A stretch of 64,000 nucleotides of DNA from Thermobifida halotolerans (GCF_003574835.2 NZ_CP063196.1:2046001-2110000); one strand, 5' to 3'. Positions 35,309 to 45,100 are shown, numbered from the stretch's first letter. Notes: generated by a model not told the origin, from the sequence alone. Numbers and translations are program-made.

Positions 35309-36321
35309 CGAATACCTCCTGGGACGGCCACGCGTGCTGCGGACCGGACAGTTCGAGCAGCAGCCGCTCGGTACCACTCCCAGTGAGCGGTGATCCCTTC
35401 AACCGGATCAACCCGTGGCCGGTAGCCCAGCAGCGTGGAGGCTGCACCAAGATCCGCCTCAGAGGCAGAGACATCACCCGGACGGTCGGCCTCGTACCGA
35501 ACGGGGACCGGATTCCCGACCACGGACTCAGCCACGGTCAGTACGTCGGAGACGCTGATGCTGTGGGGGCCGGCCACATTGACCACACAGGAGTCCGTCA
35601 GCGGACGGGTTCCCGCCAGGACCGTCGCCTCGACGGCGTCGTCCACGTAGGTGAAGTGCCGCCGCTGCGAGCCGTCCCCGAACACCATCAACGGGCACCT
35701 CGTGTACGCGGCCTCGAGCACGCGGGCCATCAGCATCGTCGGTCGCTGGCGCGGACCGTACACGGTGAAGTAGCGCAGGATGCAGACGTCGAAACCGGCT
35801 GCTGGGCGCTCCGCGTACGCCAGAGCCAGGCGCTCGGCGGCGAGTTTGGAGACCCCGTACGGCGACACCGGGTGGGGAAGGTCGTCGGTCAGCGACGGAC
35901 GGCCCGTCGCTGATCCGTAGACGCTGGAGGACGATGCGATGACGACGCGCTGGACTCCTGCCGTTCGACATGCCTCCAACAGCCGTTGTGTTCCGAGGAC
36001 GTTCGCGTGGACGTAGTCGGAGAAGCGGTTTCCCCAGGATTCCCGGACCCCGCTCATACCCGCGAGGTGGAACACCGTGTCCATCCCTCGCAGAATGGGG
36101 GCCAGGTCGTCGGTGGACAGGTCGCACCGCTCGAACACGAGACCGGTGCCCGGCATCGGAACCTCCTGACCACGCATCGCGGTCGGATCGTGTGCCGGGG
36201 GAACCCGGTCGAGCCCTACAACCCGCATGCCCTCGTGCACGAGGCGTTCCGCGAGGTGGAACCCGAGAAAGCCACTGATCCCCGTAACGGCGACACTTCT
36301 CGGTTGTTCGATGCCGATCAT
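35305..36321 (-). CDS. NAD-dependent nucleotide-sugar epimerase/dehydratase
   Basis: A 338-residue extended SDR from ATG 36321. VAVTGISGFLGFHLAERLVH is the Gly-rich NAD motif. VFHLAGMSGVRESWGNRFSD, IASSSSVYG (Ser/Thr) and SPYGVSKLAAERL (Tyr-x-x-x-Lys) are the catalytic motifs; RYFTVYGPRQRP and RRHFTYVDDAVEA are typical of UDP-sugar 4-epimerases. It is first in the coupled minus-strand operon. The promoter should lie between it and the divergent XRE gene (36322-36564). Confidence 0.92.
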   Translation of the reverse strand: MIGIEQPRSVAVTGISGFLGFHLAERLVHEGMRVVGLDRVPPAHDPTAMRGQEVPMPGTGLVFERCDLSTDDLAPILRGMDTVFHLAGMSGVRESWGNRFSDYVHANVLGTQRLLEACRTAGVQRVVIASSSSVYGSATGRPSLTDDLPHPVSPYGVSKLAAERLALAYAERPAAGFDVCILRYFTVYGPRQRPTMLMARVLEAAYTRCPLMVFGDGSQRRHFTYVDDAVEATVLAGTRPLTDSCVVNVAGPHSISVSDVLTVAESVVGNPVPVRYEADRPGDVSASEADLGAASTLLGYRPRVDPVEGITAHWEWYRAAAARTVRSAARVAVPGGIR

Positions 36322-36564
36322 TGGCACCACCCCGTCAGCGTCATCACCTGGATCACCGTCGTGATCCCTCCTTCGTGGAAGTTCGTCGATGTCCTTGTGG
36401 CTGCGGGTCACGGAAACGACCTGGAGGAGCATGGAGAACGCTCTTCACCGAGTACACGCCGCAGCGGTTGTCTTCTCCAATCTGGTGGCGCGCTGGGACA
36501 TGAGTCGAGATGCTGATGCGGACACCAGTCGCTGTCCGCTTGAGCGCTCACGGGAGGTGCCTCG

Positions 36565-38035
36565 ATGCCGCAACCCCTGAAAACACTGCGACCAGGCCAC
36601 TCAGTAAGAGACTGGTTCGGTGCGGAACTGCGCCACTGGCGGTTGGAACGTGGGCTGACACAGGCAGACCTCGGCCGACAGGTATGGACCAGTGGAAGCC
36701 TGATCGGCAAGATCGAGACCGCTGAGCGCGAATGTCCAGAGGACCTGGCCCGAAAGCTCGACGAGGTCCTCGGCACCGGAGGAGTCCTCGGCCGCGCGCA
36801 GGAACTCCTCAAGCATCGGCAGCCGCCGAAGCTGGCTCCGGCCCTGCGCCGCGAGGCCGCACCGTCGGGAACCGGCCTGGACGGTCCCTGTGGGCGTGGG
36901 ACGGGGACGCGTCACCCGGCGCACGCGCCGCTCTCACAGCCCTTCCAGGTTCCTTCTTCGGTGGCGCCACGATTGAGATGGCAGTCCACGCTGCTTCACG
37001 CGACTCGGATCGCATCCTCGTCGAGACGCCGGAAGACCGGTTGGACCCGGTCCACCGGTACCGGCTGGTGATCGGTCTCAGCGAAGGTGGCCATCGGCAG
37101 ATGGTCGCCTGGACGCGCGAAGGGCCCGGAGAACGCAGAGGGAGGGACGGCAAGGACTGGACGGCGTCCGGTTACGTGTCCCCGACGCCTACCTACTCGA
37201 CGACCTCACGCTCGGAGTGCTGTGGGCGGTCAGCTCCCTGGACAGGGCACTCCTCTACGACGATGCCCTGATCACAGGGCTGAGGCGAGAACTCGACGCG
37301 TTCGCGCCCTTCCACCGGTCCTCTGCTGGCCGGGACATGGTCGCCGAACTGACTCCGGTCTCCCAACTGTGGATGGGTTCGGACTTCTGCGCCCGCTACA
37401 TCCTCCGGCAGTCCGATCACCTCAACTCGACACCAGCCTTCTGGACCCGAGAACGCAGTGGAGAGGAGGCCAGTACCTGGCTGCTCTTCGCTCACAAGTA
37501 CGACTACCTCCGAGCCCTCTCGAACCGGTTCCCGGCAGGCGCCACACGATCGTTCTGTGTTCCTGAAGCTGTGGTCGGCGACGCACCCCGAGCAGAGCGA
37601 ATCCTATTCCTGCTTGCCGCAGCTCTCATGGAGTCCTTCGGTATCCGAGTTCAGGTGTCGGACGACCCTGTCTACGACACAGTGGAAGGGTTCGTTCTCG
37701 ACCCAGGACAGCGGGCGATCGTCGCTAACTGGCTCGGCGCGGACGGCATCTGGAATGTGGACACTACTGACAGCGCGCCAACCGTACGCGAGTACACGGA
37801 CGTCATCGAGTACGCGCATTCGCACTCAGTGATCAGTTCGCATACGCCAGGAAACCGATTGCAGGCCCTCGCTGACTACCTGAGTGTGGAATGGTCCTGG
37901 CTGGTGAGCCGGTGCGCGCAGGTCGGTGCCTACGGGTTCGGTGGGCTGGCCTCTCCATCCAGTCGCCTGTTGTCCACAGCGGGCGTCGACCGGGCTTGTC
38001 GATTCCTCGGTCAGGCCGGTTCCTCCGGACGTTAG
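36565..38035 (+). pseudogene. XRE-type transcriptional regulator with large effector domain, two frameshifts
   Basis: Starts at ATG 36565 after GGGAGG. The first frame encodes an XRE HTH (FGAELRHWRLERGLTQADLG, SGSLIGKIETAERECPEDLA, KLDEVLGTGGVLGRAQELL). Before about 36890 the coding frame changes to give FFGGATIEMAVHAASRDSDR and HRYRLVIGLSEGGHRQMVAW. Near 37150 it changes again and stays open to 38035 (VPDAYLLDDLTLGVLWAVSS, LDRALLYDDALITGLRRELD). Together about 490 codons of one protein are preserved. It is divergent from the decayed operon and was probably its regulator. Confidence 0.75.
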
Positions 38036-38070
38036 GCTGCCCCCACAGAACCTGCGGTGAAGGGAGAACC

Positions 38071-39090
38071 GTGCCCACCAAGGAGTCTCGCCCCCGTGTG
38101 GCGGTGTTCGGACTGGGCGGCACCATCGCCATGACCTCAGACGGCGGGGGCGGTGTCGTCCCGGCTCTGTCTGCGGCGCAGCTCGTCGATGCCGTTCCCG
38201 GGCTGGCCGAGACCGGGGTCGACATCGAGGTCGAGGACTTCCGGCGTCTGCCCGGAGCCTCCCTGGGCTTCGCCGACCTGACCGAGCTGGCCGCGGAGAT
38301 CGACAAGCGCCTGGCCTCGGGAACGGTGGATGGTGTCGTGGTCACCCAGGGCACCGACACCATCGAGGAGACCAGCTACCTGCTCGATGTGTTCCACACC
38401 GCGTCGCAGCCGGTGGTGGTGACCGGTGCGATGCGCAACCCGACCCTGGCCGGGGCGGATGGGCCCGCCAACCTGCTTGCCGCCGTTCAGACCGCTGCCC
38501 ACCCCACCGCCCCGGACCAGGGCGTCCTGGTGGTGCTCGCCGACGAGATCCACGCCGCCAGCCGGGTGCGCAAGACCCACGCCACCAGCGGCTCCACCTT
38601 CTGCTCCCCCAACGGCGGCCCGCTCGGCTACATCGTCGAAGGCACCCCGCGCCTACTCAACCAGCTCACCAGCCGCCGCCCCACGCTCGACCTCACCAAC
38701 CTGAGCACGGAGCCGCGAGTGGCCCTGGTGACCGTGTCCCTGGGCGACGACGGGCTGCTGCTCGACGGGCTGGCCGACCGGGTCGACGGCGCCGTCATCG
38801 CCGCGTTCGGCGTCGGACACGTCCCCCAGCGGATCGTGCCCGCACTCGAGGAGCTCGCCAGCCGGGTGCCGGTGGTGCTCGCCTCGCGCACCGGCGCCGG
38901 GTCCGGGCTCGCGACCACCTACGGTTTCCCCGGCTCCGAGAAGGACCTGCTTGAGCGCGGGCTGATCCGCGCCGGGTTCCTGGACCCGCTTAAAGCCCGG
39001 ATCCTGCTCTGGGCACTGTTGGCCACCGGCTACGACCGCGCCGCCACCCTGGAGGCCTTCGCCACGGCGGGCGTCTACGCCGACTCCTAA
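38071..39090 (+). CDS. L-asparaginase (type I/II bacterial fold)
   Basis: A 339-residue asparaginase from GTG 38071 (AGGGAG upstream). VAVFGLGGTIAMTSDGGGGV holds the first catalytic Thr (GGTIA). DGVVVTQGTDTIEETSYLLD holds the second triad (TQGTDT). VVVTGAMRNPTLAGADGPAN and RTGAGSG are further family motifs. It hydrolyses asparagine to aspartate and ammonia. No signal peptide, so probably cytoplasmic. The PPC-domain gene follows 39 bp downstream, suggesting an operon. Confidence 0.94.
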   Translation: MPTKESRPRVAVFGLGGTIAMTSDGGGGVVPALSAAQLVDAVPGLAETGVDIEVEDFRRLPGASLGFADLTELAAEIDKRLASGTVDGVVVTQGTDTIEETSYLLDVFHTASQPVVVTGAMRNPTLAGADGPANLLAAVQTAAHPTAPDQGVLVVLADEIHAASRVRKTHATSGSTFCSPNGGPLGYIVEGTPRLLNQLTSRRPTLDLTNLSTEPRVALVTVSLGDDGLLLDGLADRVDGAVIAAFGVGHVPQRIVPALEELASRVPVVLASRTGAGSGLATTYGFPGSEKDLLERGLIRAGFLDPLKARILLWALLATGYDRAATLEAFATAGVYADS

Positions 39091-39129
39091 CCCTTCCACC
39101 CACCCCTCAGAGAAGAAGCGGAACCCGAC

Positions 39130-39597
39130 GTGCGCAGCCACGAACTGACCCAGGGTCGGACCTTCGGCCTCGTCTTCGACCACGGGGAGGACTTCTTTAC
39201 TTCCCTCACCGAGTTCTGCCGGTCCAACGACGTCCGCCAGGGCTACATTCCGGTCTTCATCGCCGGGTTCGCCCACGTCGACATCGTCGGCACCTGCGAG
39301 AAGCTCGCCGACCCGGCCGCGCCGGTCTGGTCCAAGGTCCAGCTGAGCAATGTCGAGGCCCTGGGCGGGGGCACTATCGCCTACGACGAGGCCACCGGCA
39401 CCATTTCCCCGCACGTCCACGTCTCTGTCGGGCTGAAGGAGCACAGCGCGACGGGGCACACCAGCCACCTGCTCGGCGCCCAGGTCCAGTTCCTCACCGA
39501 GATGCTGCTCGTCGAGGTCGCATCACCGAAGATCCAGCGAGTCCCAAACCCCGACCTCTACGGTGTTCCGCTCCTCCATTTCGGAAGCGACAGCTGA
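39130..39597 (+). CDS. PPC/DUF296-domain protein
   Basis: A 155-residue protein from GTG 39130. RTFGLVFDHGEDFFTSLTEF, GYIPVFIAGFAHVDIVG, EALGGGTIAYDEATGTISPH and VHVSVGLKEHSATGHTSHLL fit the PPC (DUF296) fold, with the conserved PHxH/V-x-S core and GGHL-like end. The fold occurs in plant AT-hook proteins and in bacterial stand-alone proteins of unclear role. Pairing with an asparaginase suggests a regulatory or metabolic link; this is inference. Confidence 0.85.
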   Translation: MRSHELTQGRTFGLVFDHGEDFFTSLTEFCRSNDVRQGYIPVFIAGFAHVDIVGTCEKLADPAAPVWSKVQLSNVEALGGGTIAYDEATGTISPHVHVSVGLKEHSATGHTSHLLGAQVQFLTEMLLVEVASPKIQRVPNPDLYGVPLLHFGSDS

Positions 39598-39864
39598 AGC
39601 CCTGCGATGTAGGTGCAACGTAGACGGTCCCAAAGGAAATGGGTGTGGCGAGAGTCACATTCGCTATCGCTCTCTATCGAAGCAGGTAAGAGCGCACAGA
39701 GCGGTTCGTTGGTGTTCCTTCTGCGTGATTCTCACCCTGAACGTCGTGGGGTTCGGTCACGATGAACCGGTGAGATACGTGGTTTCAGTGGGCATGAAGA
39801 TCTCGGAGGGCACCTCCGAGTTGGACCCTCTCCAGCGAGAGGGGCAGGCGCGCTGCTGCAGAAC

Positions 39865-40286
39865 GTGCTTGGTTCCGTCGAGGGCGTCGAAGGCTCTGAC
39901 GGAATGGGCATCCCCCTGGAAGACTTCGTCGTGGCCGTCCACCCTGGAGGCGCGATCCTCAAGGTATTCGTTGACGCTCCAGCGTTGGAGTTTGCGGAGG
40001 CAGCGGTCCATGAGCTCTGCCTGGAGCTGCTGGAACGCTCGGAGCTGCTTTCCGAGTGGACGATCGACCAGTGCGAAGTTCAGCTTCACCCGGAGCTCGC
40101 CCAAGAGAGCCTCGCCGCTGCGGACGGCCCCGATGTGCCTCCTGCCGATGTCGAGGGCGTGTTCTGGATCCTGGATGGGCTGCCGGGGCGCTTCGCGTAT
40201 CAGTACGACACCTCGTTCGTTCGCCGTTTCCTCGTGGTATCTATCGCGATGACCGCACGATTCACTAGTAAAGGATCCCCCCTGCT
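39865..40286 (+). CDS. Hypothetical protein truncated by an IS5-derived insertion
   Basis: From GTG 39865 a plausible coding frame runs through GIPLEDFVVAVHPGGAILKV, FVDAPALEFAEAAVHELCLE and PADVEGVFWILDGLPGRFAY, then enters the IS remnant at 40287. Upstream of 39865 the frame is open only to 39763 without a standard start. Composition is protein-like (hydrophobic/acidic helices). No family recognised; the natural C-terminus has been lost or replaced. Confidence 0.45.
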
Positions 40287-40684
40287 GAGAGGGCGTCTGA
40301 AAAGGGTCAGGACGGGGCAGAATGGAGGAGGACCCTCCGCCTGGGGAGGCTGTCATGGCCGATCGACCCGCCTATCCCACTGATCTGTCGGATGCCGAGT
40401 GGGAGCTGACCGCCCCGCTCATCCCCGAGCCCAAGCGACGGCGGGTTCCGCCCCACCTGGGCACCCAAGGACCGCCCTGCGCCCCCGGTGCCGCGGTTCG
40501 CGGTGGTGCCCCGCCGCCGGGTGGTGGAGCGGACCTTCGCCTGGCCGGGCGAGTACCGGCGCACTGCCGAGGACCACGAGTACCTGGCCGCGCACTCCGA
40601 AAGCGTCCTCCACCTCGCGATGAGCCTCACCCTGCCCCACCGGATGGCGCGGGCACCGCCCTGCCCCTTTCCAAACACCCTCTG
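40287..40684 (+). mobile_element. IS5-family internal-deletion derivative (copy 2)
   Basis: 398 bp with both IS ends kept (GAGAGGGCGTCTGAAAAGGG at the left, complement of CAGAGGGTGTTTGGAAAGG at the right). The transposase start (MADRPAYPTDLSDAEWELTA to PEPK) is joined directly to the last 75 residues (WAPKDRPAPPVPRFAVVPRR, RTAEDHEYLAAHSESVLHLA) in another frame. About 540 bp are missing compared with copy 1. It could be mobilised only by a transposase in trans. Confidence 0.75.
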
Positions 40685-40696
40685 AGGGAGCGAAAT

Positions 40697-41116
40697 TCAC
40701 ACGTGAACTACGGTGACCCGCTGGTTCTTGGGACGGTCAGGTTCCTCGACAAGTTGGTTCATGTCGCCGGGGTCGCTGGTCAGCAGCACCACGGGACGTG
40801 CTTGCTGCAGCGCGGTTACCGCGACCACGGCGTCGATCGCGTATCGGTGACCAGACAGTCCGGTTCTCCCGAGCAGTTCCCCCGAAGTCCGCGCGATCTC
40901 CGGCGTGACGGGAAGGACCGAGGTCCGTGACAGCACACGGTGGACGGCGGCATCGCGGCGAGGGTCGCCACGAAGCACCTCGGTCAAGGTGATCGCGCTG
41001 ATCACCACCCGGGCGCCGCGCTTACGGGCGGTCTCCAGATGAGCCCGCACGTTCATCGCCAGTTGCGAGCTTGGACAGTCCTTCGCCGTCAAGAACGAGA
41101 GTCCCCCTCTCGACTA
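40697..41116 (-). pseudogene. VapC-type PIN-domain toxin, frameshifted
   Basis: The N-terminus GTLVLDGEGLSKLA (with the first PIN Asp) and the rest, LAMNVRAHLETARKRGARVV, SAITLTEVLRGDPRRDAAVH, GHRYAIDAVVAVTALQQARP and LLTSDPGDMNQL, lie in two frames. A single inserted A near 41055 explains the break. Conserved acidic residues of the PIN site (D, E, D, D) are otherwise present. The vapB gene is immediately upstream. Translation from an internal ATG would lack the first catalytic Asp. Confidence 0.7.
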
Positions 41117-41377
41117 GTCGGCGTCCGGCCACGCCGCCTCCGCCTCCGCCAGGGCCTCCTCAGAAACCGGACCGTACTCGTCTTCGAGTAGGTCTGAGAG
41201 GTCGGCCAGCAGGTCCAACTCCAACTGGCGGGCGACAGCCTCAGTCACGTAGCTGCTGAGTCCGCCGGGTCTGACGCGTTCCCGGATCGCGGCGCTCAGG
41301 TCCTCGGGCATCGAGATGCTGACTTTACGGGTCCGACTGGTGGATCTGGGTGCGTTTGCCCGTTTCTGTCGAGTCAT
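41114..41377 (-). CDS. VapB-type antitoxin
   Basis: An 87-residue protein from ATG 41377 with AAGGAGG upstream. TRKVSISMPEDLSAAIRERV followed by RPGGLSSYVTEAVARQLELD is a ribbon-helix-helix DNA-binding domain. The tail (DLLEDEYGPVSEEALAEAEA) is the acidic toxin-binding region. It is paired with the frameshifted PIN toxin. With the toxin dead, this antitoxin may be free of selection or serve against related toxins. Confidence 0.82.
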   Translation of the reverse strand: MTRQKRANAPRSTSRTRKVSISMPEDLSAAIRERVRPGGLSSYVTEAVARQLELDLLADLSDLLEDEYGPVSEEALAEAEAAWPDAD

Positions 41378-41893
41378 CAGAACCTCCTTGACCTGCCTCT
41401 CAAAGGCCCCAGAAGTCTTACCTGCGTCATGCAGGGCAAGAAGGACCGCAGCAAGGCCCGAAACTTGCGAGGACTCAGGGAGGTCATGACCGCCGTGTTC
41501 CTCTGATTCCGCAAGGACCTTGGATGTGTCACGGGATCTGACGGCTTTTGGTTTCATACGTCCGATATTTCACAACGGTGATGCCACCAATGGCAGTACC
41601 GTTGTGCCCGGTGTAGGAGGAGGGAAAACGGAGGAGTGCTCCGTCCCGGGGCGAAGCAGCTTGTTTTCGAGCCCCCGAAGCCACGGTCCCCGGAACGACC
41701 GGCAGCCACCTCCACAGGTCCCGCTCCACCGCATCGGGCCAGCAGACTCAGCCTGGCCTTGGGAGCGTGCTCCGGGTCTCTGAAAACCCGGCGCGGACGT
41801 CCGCCCACTGCCGCAGGACACCCCAGGACAACGGCGGGATCCTCTCCGAGGACCTCATGGCGCATACACGGCCTCGACGGTCAGACTGGCCGC

Positions 41894-42400
41894 ATGAAAA
41901 CTCTCTACCTCGCGCTCTCCGGCGCGTCCACCACCCCAGAGGAGACCGCCCCCGATCTGGTCCGCCTACTCCGGGACAAGGGGTGGCGGATCACCGTCCT
42001 CTGCACGCCGACAGGCACCCGCTTCCACGACCTCAACGCGCTGGAGGCCCTGACGGGGGAACCGGTACGTGTGGATTTCCGCCGCCCCGGCACCGGTAGG
42101 AGTCTGCCGGTGCCGGGGGCGGTCCTCGCGTGTCCCTGGTCGTTCAACAGTACGAACAAGACGGCTCTCGGTATCACGGACACGTTCGCCGTCGCGCTCG
42201 TCTGCGAGATGATCGGGCGCGGCGTGCCCACGTTCCTCGTTCCCAAGGCCGGTGACGGCCTTGCAGGCCACCCCGCATGGGACCGAGGCCTCCATCTTCT
42301 GAGAGAGGTCCCCCATGTCACCCTCATCCGCGACCCCGTCCGCAGTCTTCCGCAGTGGCGTCAGATCGCCGACACCCTTGCGGAGGCTGCCGTGCCGTAG
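41894..42400 (+). CDS. Flavoprotein (Coab/Dfp-like decarboxylase fold)
   Basis: A 168-residue protein from ATG 41894. MKTLYLALSGASTTPEETAP and LLRDKGWRITVLCTPTGTRF are the N-terminal Rossmann-like part of flavoproteins of the phosphopantothenoylcysteine-decarboxylase type. NSTNKTALGITDTFAVALVC is the conserved N-K-x-A-x-G-x-x-D core. HPAWDRGLHLLREVPHVTLI follows. Stand-alone members often decorate natural-product loci, but no partner is visible here. No strong ribosome-binding site was seen. Confidence 0.75.
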   Translation: MKTLYLALSGASTTPEETAPDLVRLLRDKGWRITVLCTPTGTRFHDLNALEALTGEPVRVDFRRPGTGRSLPVPGAVLACPWSFNSTNKTALGITDTFAVALVCEMIGRGVPTFLVPKAGDGLAGHPAWDRGLHLLREVPHVTLIRDPVRSLPQWRQIADTLAEAAVP

Positions 42401-42686
42401 GGTCTGCCCACGGGAGCGGCCACACAGATCCTCCGCGCTCTGGGGGGAGTCCTCACGGGGCCCTGAATTGCCTGACTGGAACGGTACTGCACCGCGTTGT
42501 CTTCGCTGCTGGCACCCGGCCGGTGCGCCGTTCTCCAGGAAGCGGACGGTGCTTCCGGTCCGTGCTCGGTCGGTGTGGGGGATGCCCGCGGGGTCGACAG
42601 CGGGCAGCAGGGGCTGTCTCTTTGCGGTCAGCCGTGAAGCGGAAACCGGGCCTGTGGCGGCCGATCCGCAAAGATCACGCGCGTCT

Positions 42687-43623
42687 CAGAGGGTGTTTGG
42701 AAAGGGGCAGGGCGGTGCCCGCGCCATCCGGTGGGGCAGGGTGAGGCTCATCGCGAGGTGGAGGACGCTTTCGGAGTGCGCGGTCAGGTACTCGTGGTCC
42801 TTGGCAGTGCGCCGGTACTTGCCCGGCCAGGCGAAGGTCTGCTCCACCACCCGGCGGCGGGGCACCACCGCGAACCGCGGTACCGGGGGCGCAGGGCGGT
42901 CCTTGGGTGCCCAGGTGGGGCGGAACCCGCCGTCGGCTCGGCGCACGATCTGGACTTGCACCCCGGGCGGTCGGGGGGCGCCCAGGCTGCCGGCCGCTCA
43001 CCGGTGCAGCCCTGGCCGGCCCAGGCCAGGGCCAGTCCGGGCAGCTGTCGCGCTGCCCGGGCGAGCAGCACTTCGGTGCCGTCGCGGATCACCCAGACTC
43101 GCGGGGCTCACGCACGCGGCCAGGACGGTACCGCGGGTGTCGGCCAGCAGGTGGCGCTTGATCCCGCGGATCTTCTTGGCGCCGTCACAGCCGTGCGGGC
43201 CGCCGCGGTCGGTGGCCCGCGGGCTCCGGGAGTCGATGATGCCCGCGCTGGGCCGGGGGTGGCGTTTGACCCTTTTGACGTTCGCGTTGACGCAGCGGGA
43301 GGAGGATCCGTTCCCACCGGCCCTCGATGCGCCGCTGCCGCCAGTAGTGGTAGACCGTCTGCCAGGGCGGGAGGTGGTGGGGCGGCAGCCGCCACGCGCA
43401 CTCGGACCGCGCCCCGTAGGCCAGCGCGTTGACGATCTCGTGCCGCTCGTGCAGCGCGGGGCGCCCACCGGGCTTGGGCGCGGGGATGAGCGGGGCGGTC
43501 AGCTCCCACTCGGCATCCGGCAGGTCCGTGGAGCAGGTGGGTCGACCGGCCATGACCGCCTCCCCGGCGTGGAGGACTCTCCTCCCAGCCTGCACCTGTT
43601 CGACCCTTTCCACACACCCTCTC
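42687..43623 (-). mobile_element. IS5-family insertion sequence, copy 3 (inverted, inactive)
   Basis: About 937 bp bounded by CAGAGGGTGTTTGGAAAGG (42687) and the complement of GAGAGGGTGTGTGGAAAGGG (43623). The transposase on the minus strand (from ATG 43553, RPTCSTDLPDAEWELTAPLI, to VPRRRVVEQTFAWPGKYRRT, ending 42686) is broken into at least three frames. Breaks lie near 43285 and between 43130 and 42960. In the middle it preserves HGCDGAKKIRGIKRHLL in one frame, showing the uninterrupted ancestral reading. Confidence 0.78.
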
Positions 43624-43639
43624 AGGTGGCAGGGTCTGC

Positions 43640-44300
43640 GCGGGAAGGTTGACGGTCCCCTGCCCTTGACTTCCTCCCCGGCGGGGGCTGCGGTGCGCGC
43701 TGGCGCGCGATCCGCGTGGACGTCTTGTGCGGGAAGTCCTGCCGGGTGTGGCGGCCCCCGCGGCACACTCCCGCGCCCTCTTCCGGGCCGTGCGCCGCTG
43801 GTAGCGGGCCAGGCGGCAGGCCCTGCGGTCCAGGTGCCGGGTGAAGACCACGTACCAGCGCCCGTCCGGTTCCCGGGACACGACGACGGTGATCGGGTTG
43901 AGGCCAGCGAGACCGGCGTCGGGCCGCGACCACGACCCGAAGCGGACTCGTCCACTCGGTCGGCCACAGGTGCCCGTCCACGGGGCGTCAACCTCGGGTG
44001 GCGGGCCCGCTGGGCGGAGAAGTCGGCGAACGCGGCGTGTCGGCAGCTCAGCGTCTGCCGCAGCGGCGCCTGGGGTGGAAACGCCTGCTCTCCGCTGTGC
44101 TTCCACGCGGTCAGCGCGGCATCGGTCCGCCTGTGCGAGGTCTTCTCGCCGCACCGGTGGCAGGCGGTCTGCGGCCAGGGCCGTGCTCCCCACCGGGCGC
44201 ACGCATCCGAGCAGGCAACCCACCGGGCCTGCTGTCGGGGTTCCGGGCAGGAGCGGCACTCCTACGCCACCCTCACACCCGGGAGAGGCATGTGTGAGAC
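43640..44300 (-). pseudogene. TnpB (IS200/IS605 OrfB) remnant
   Basis: Minus-strand fragments in several frames match the TnpB order: ACHRCGEKTSHRRTDAALTA and WKHSGEQAFPPQAPLRQTLS with FADFSAQRARHPRLTP, then RFGSWSRPDAGLAGLNPITV and VVSREPDGRWYVVFTRHLDR, then DFPHKTSTRIARQ. The RuvC catalytic residues and the C-terminal zinc finger are missing. It is a decayed accessory nuclease gene of an IS605-type element. Confidence 0.65.
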
Positions 44301-44462
44301 CGAGCGGGAGAAGTGCGGGTCGCCTCTCCGCCCGGAGACCGGGGCTCCCTCCGGAAGGCAGATGAAGGGGAGGCGCGCAGCCGTTCAGCGGCGGTGGTGA
44401 GGGCCTGTCTCCCGGGCCTGAGGGGGCGGGCTGCCGCACGACGGGGTGTGCGGTGGAGGGCG

Positions 44463-45071
44463 TCAGGACCTGACGGCGGCGACCGCCTCGTCCCAGAGGT
44501 CTTCGAGCGGCACGGTCCCGTTGCGGCGTACCCAGGTTTCGGTGGCCACGTCGAGGCAGGCCAGGGCGGTCGCGATGATCGCGGCGGCGCGGTGGATGGC
44601 GTCCGTCTCCTCAAGGCCCTCCAGGGTGCGCAGCCGCCGGGCCAGTTCAGGGGTGAGCATCTCCTGCCAGGCCAGGTGCTTTTCCAGGTGACGTGCGCGC
44701 AGGGACGGCGTCTGGAAAAGCATGCGGGCGATGCGCAGTTCGGTCCCGACGCTATCCCGGGCCTCGTCGCGCAGCGCCAGGAACGCGGCGCGGACGGCGG
44801 TCCAGGGTTCCTCTTCGGCTGGTCGTGCGGTCAGCGCGGAATGGACGCGGTGCCCCCGATCGATCAGGTCGCCCAGGACGACGTCCTCCTTGGTGGCGAA
44901 GTAGCGGAAGAACGAGCGTCGGGAGATCCCGGCGGCCTCGGCGATCTGGTCGACGGTGGTCGCCTCGAAACCGCGCTCGAGGAAGAGGGCCATACCGACT
45001 TCGGCGATCTCTCGGTGCACCGCGCGACGTGCGCGTTCCCGCAGACCGGGTTTGGCTTCTCCACTGCTCAC
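44463..45071 (-). CDS. TetR-family repressor
   Basis: A 202-residue protein from GTG 45071. AVHREIAEVGMALFLERGFE, TTVDQIAEAAGISRRSFFRY and FATKEDVVL form the TetR HTH. The C-terminal helical ligand domain (RTLEGLEETDAIHRAAAII) resembles the MftR/TetR_C groups. It is divergent from an SDR, with an inverted repeat of 14-bp arms between them that is the natural operator. Its own -10 (TAGGGT on the minus strand) is so close to the GTG that the message may be leaderless. Confidence 0.93.
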   Translation of the reverse strand: MSSGEAKPGLRERARRAVHREIAEVGMALFLERGFEATTVDQIAEAAGISRRSFFRYFATKEDVVLGDLIDRGHRVHSALTARPAEEEPWTAVRAAFLALRDEARDSVGTELRIARMLFQTPSLRARHLEKHLAWQEMLTPELARRLRTLEGLEETDAIHRAAAIIATALACLDVATETWVRRNGTVPLEDLWDEAVAAVRS

Positions 45072-45100
45072 ACGGCCACCCTACAAGGCAATGCACCACA

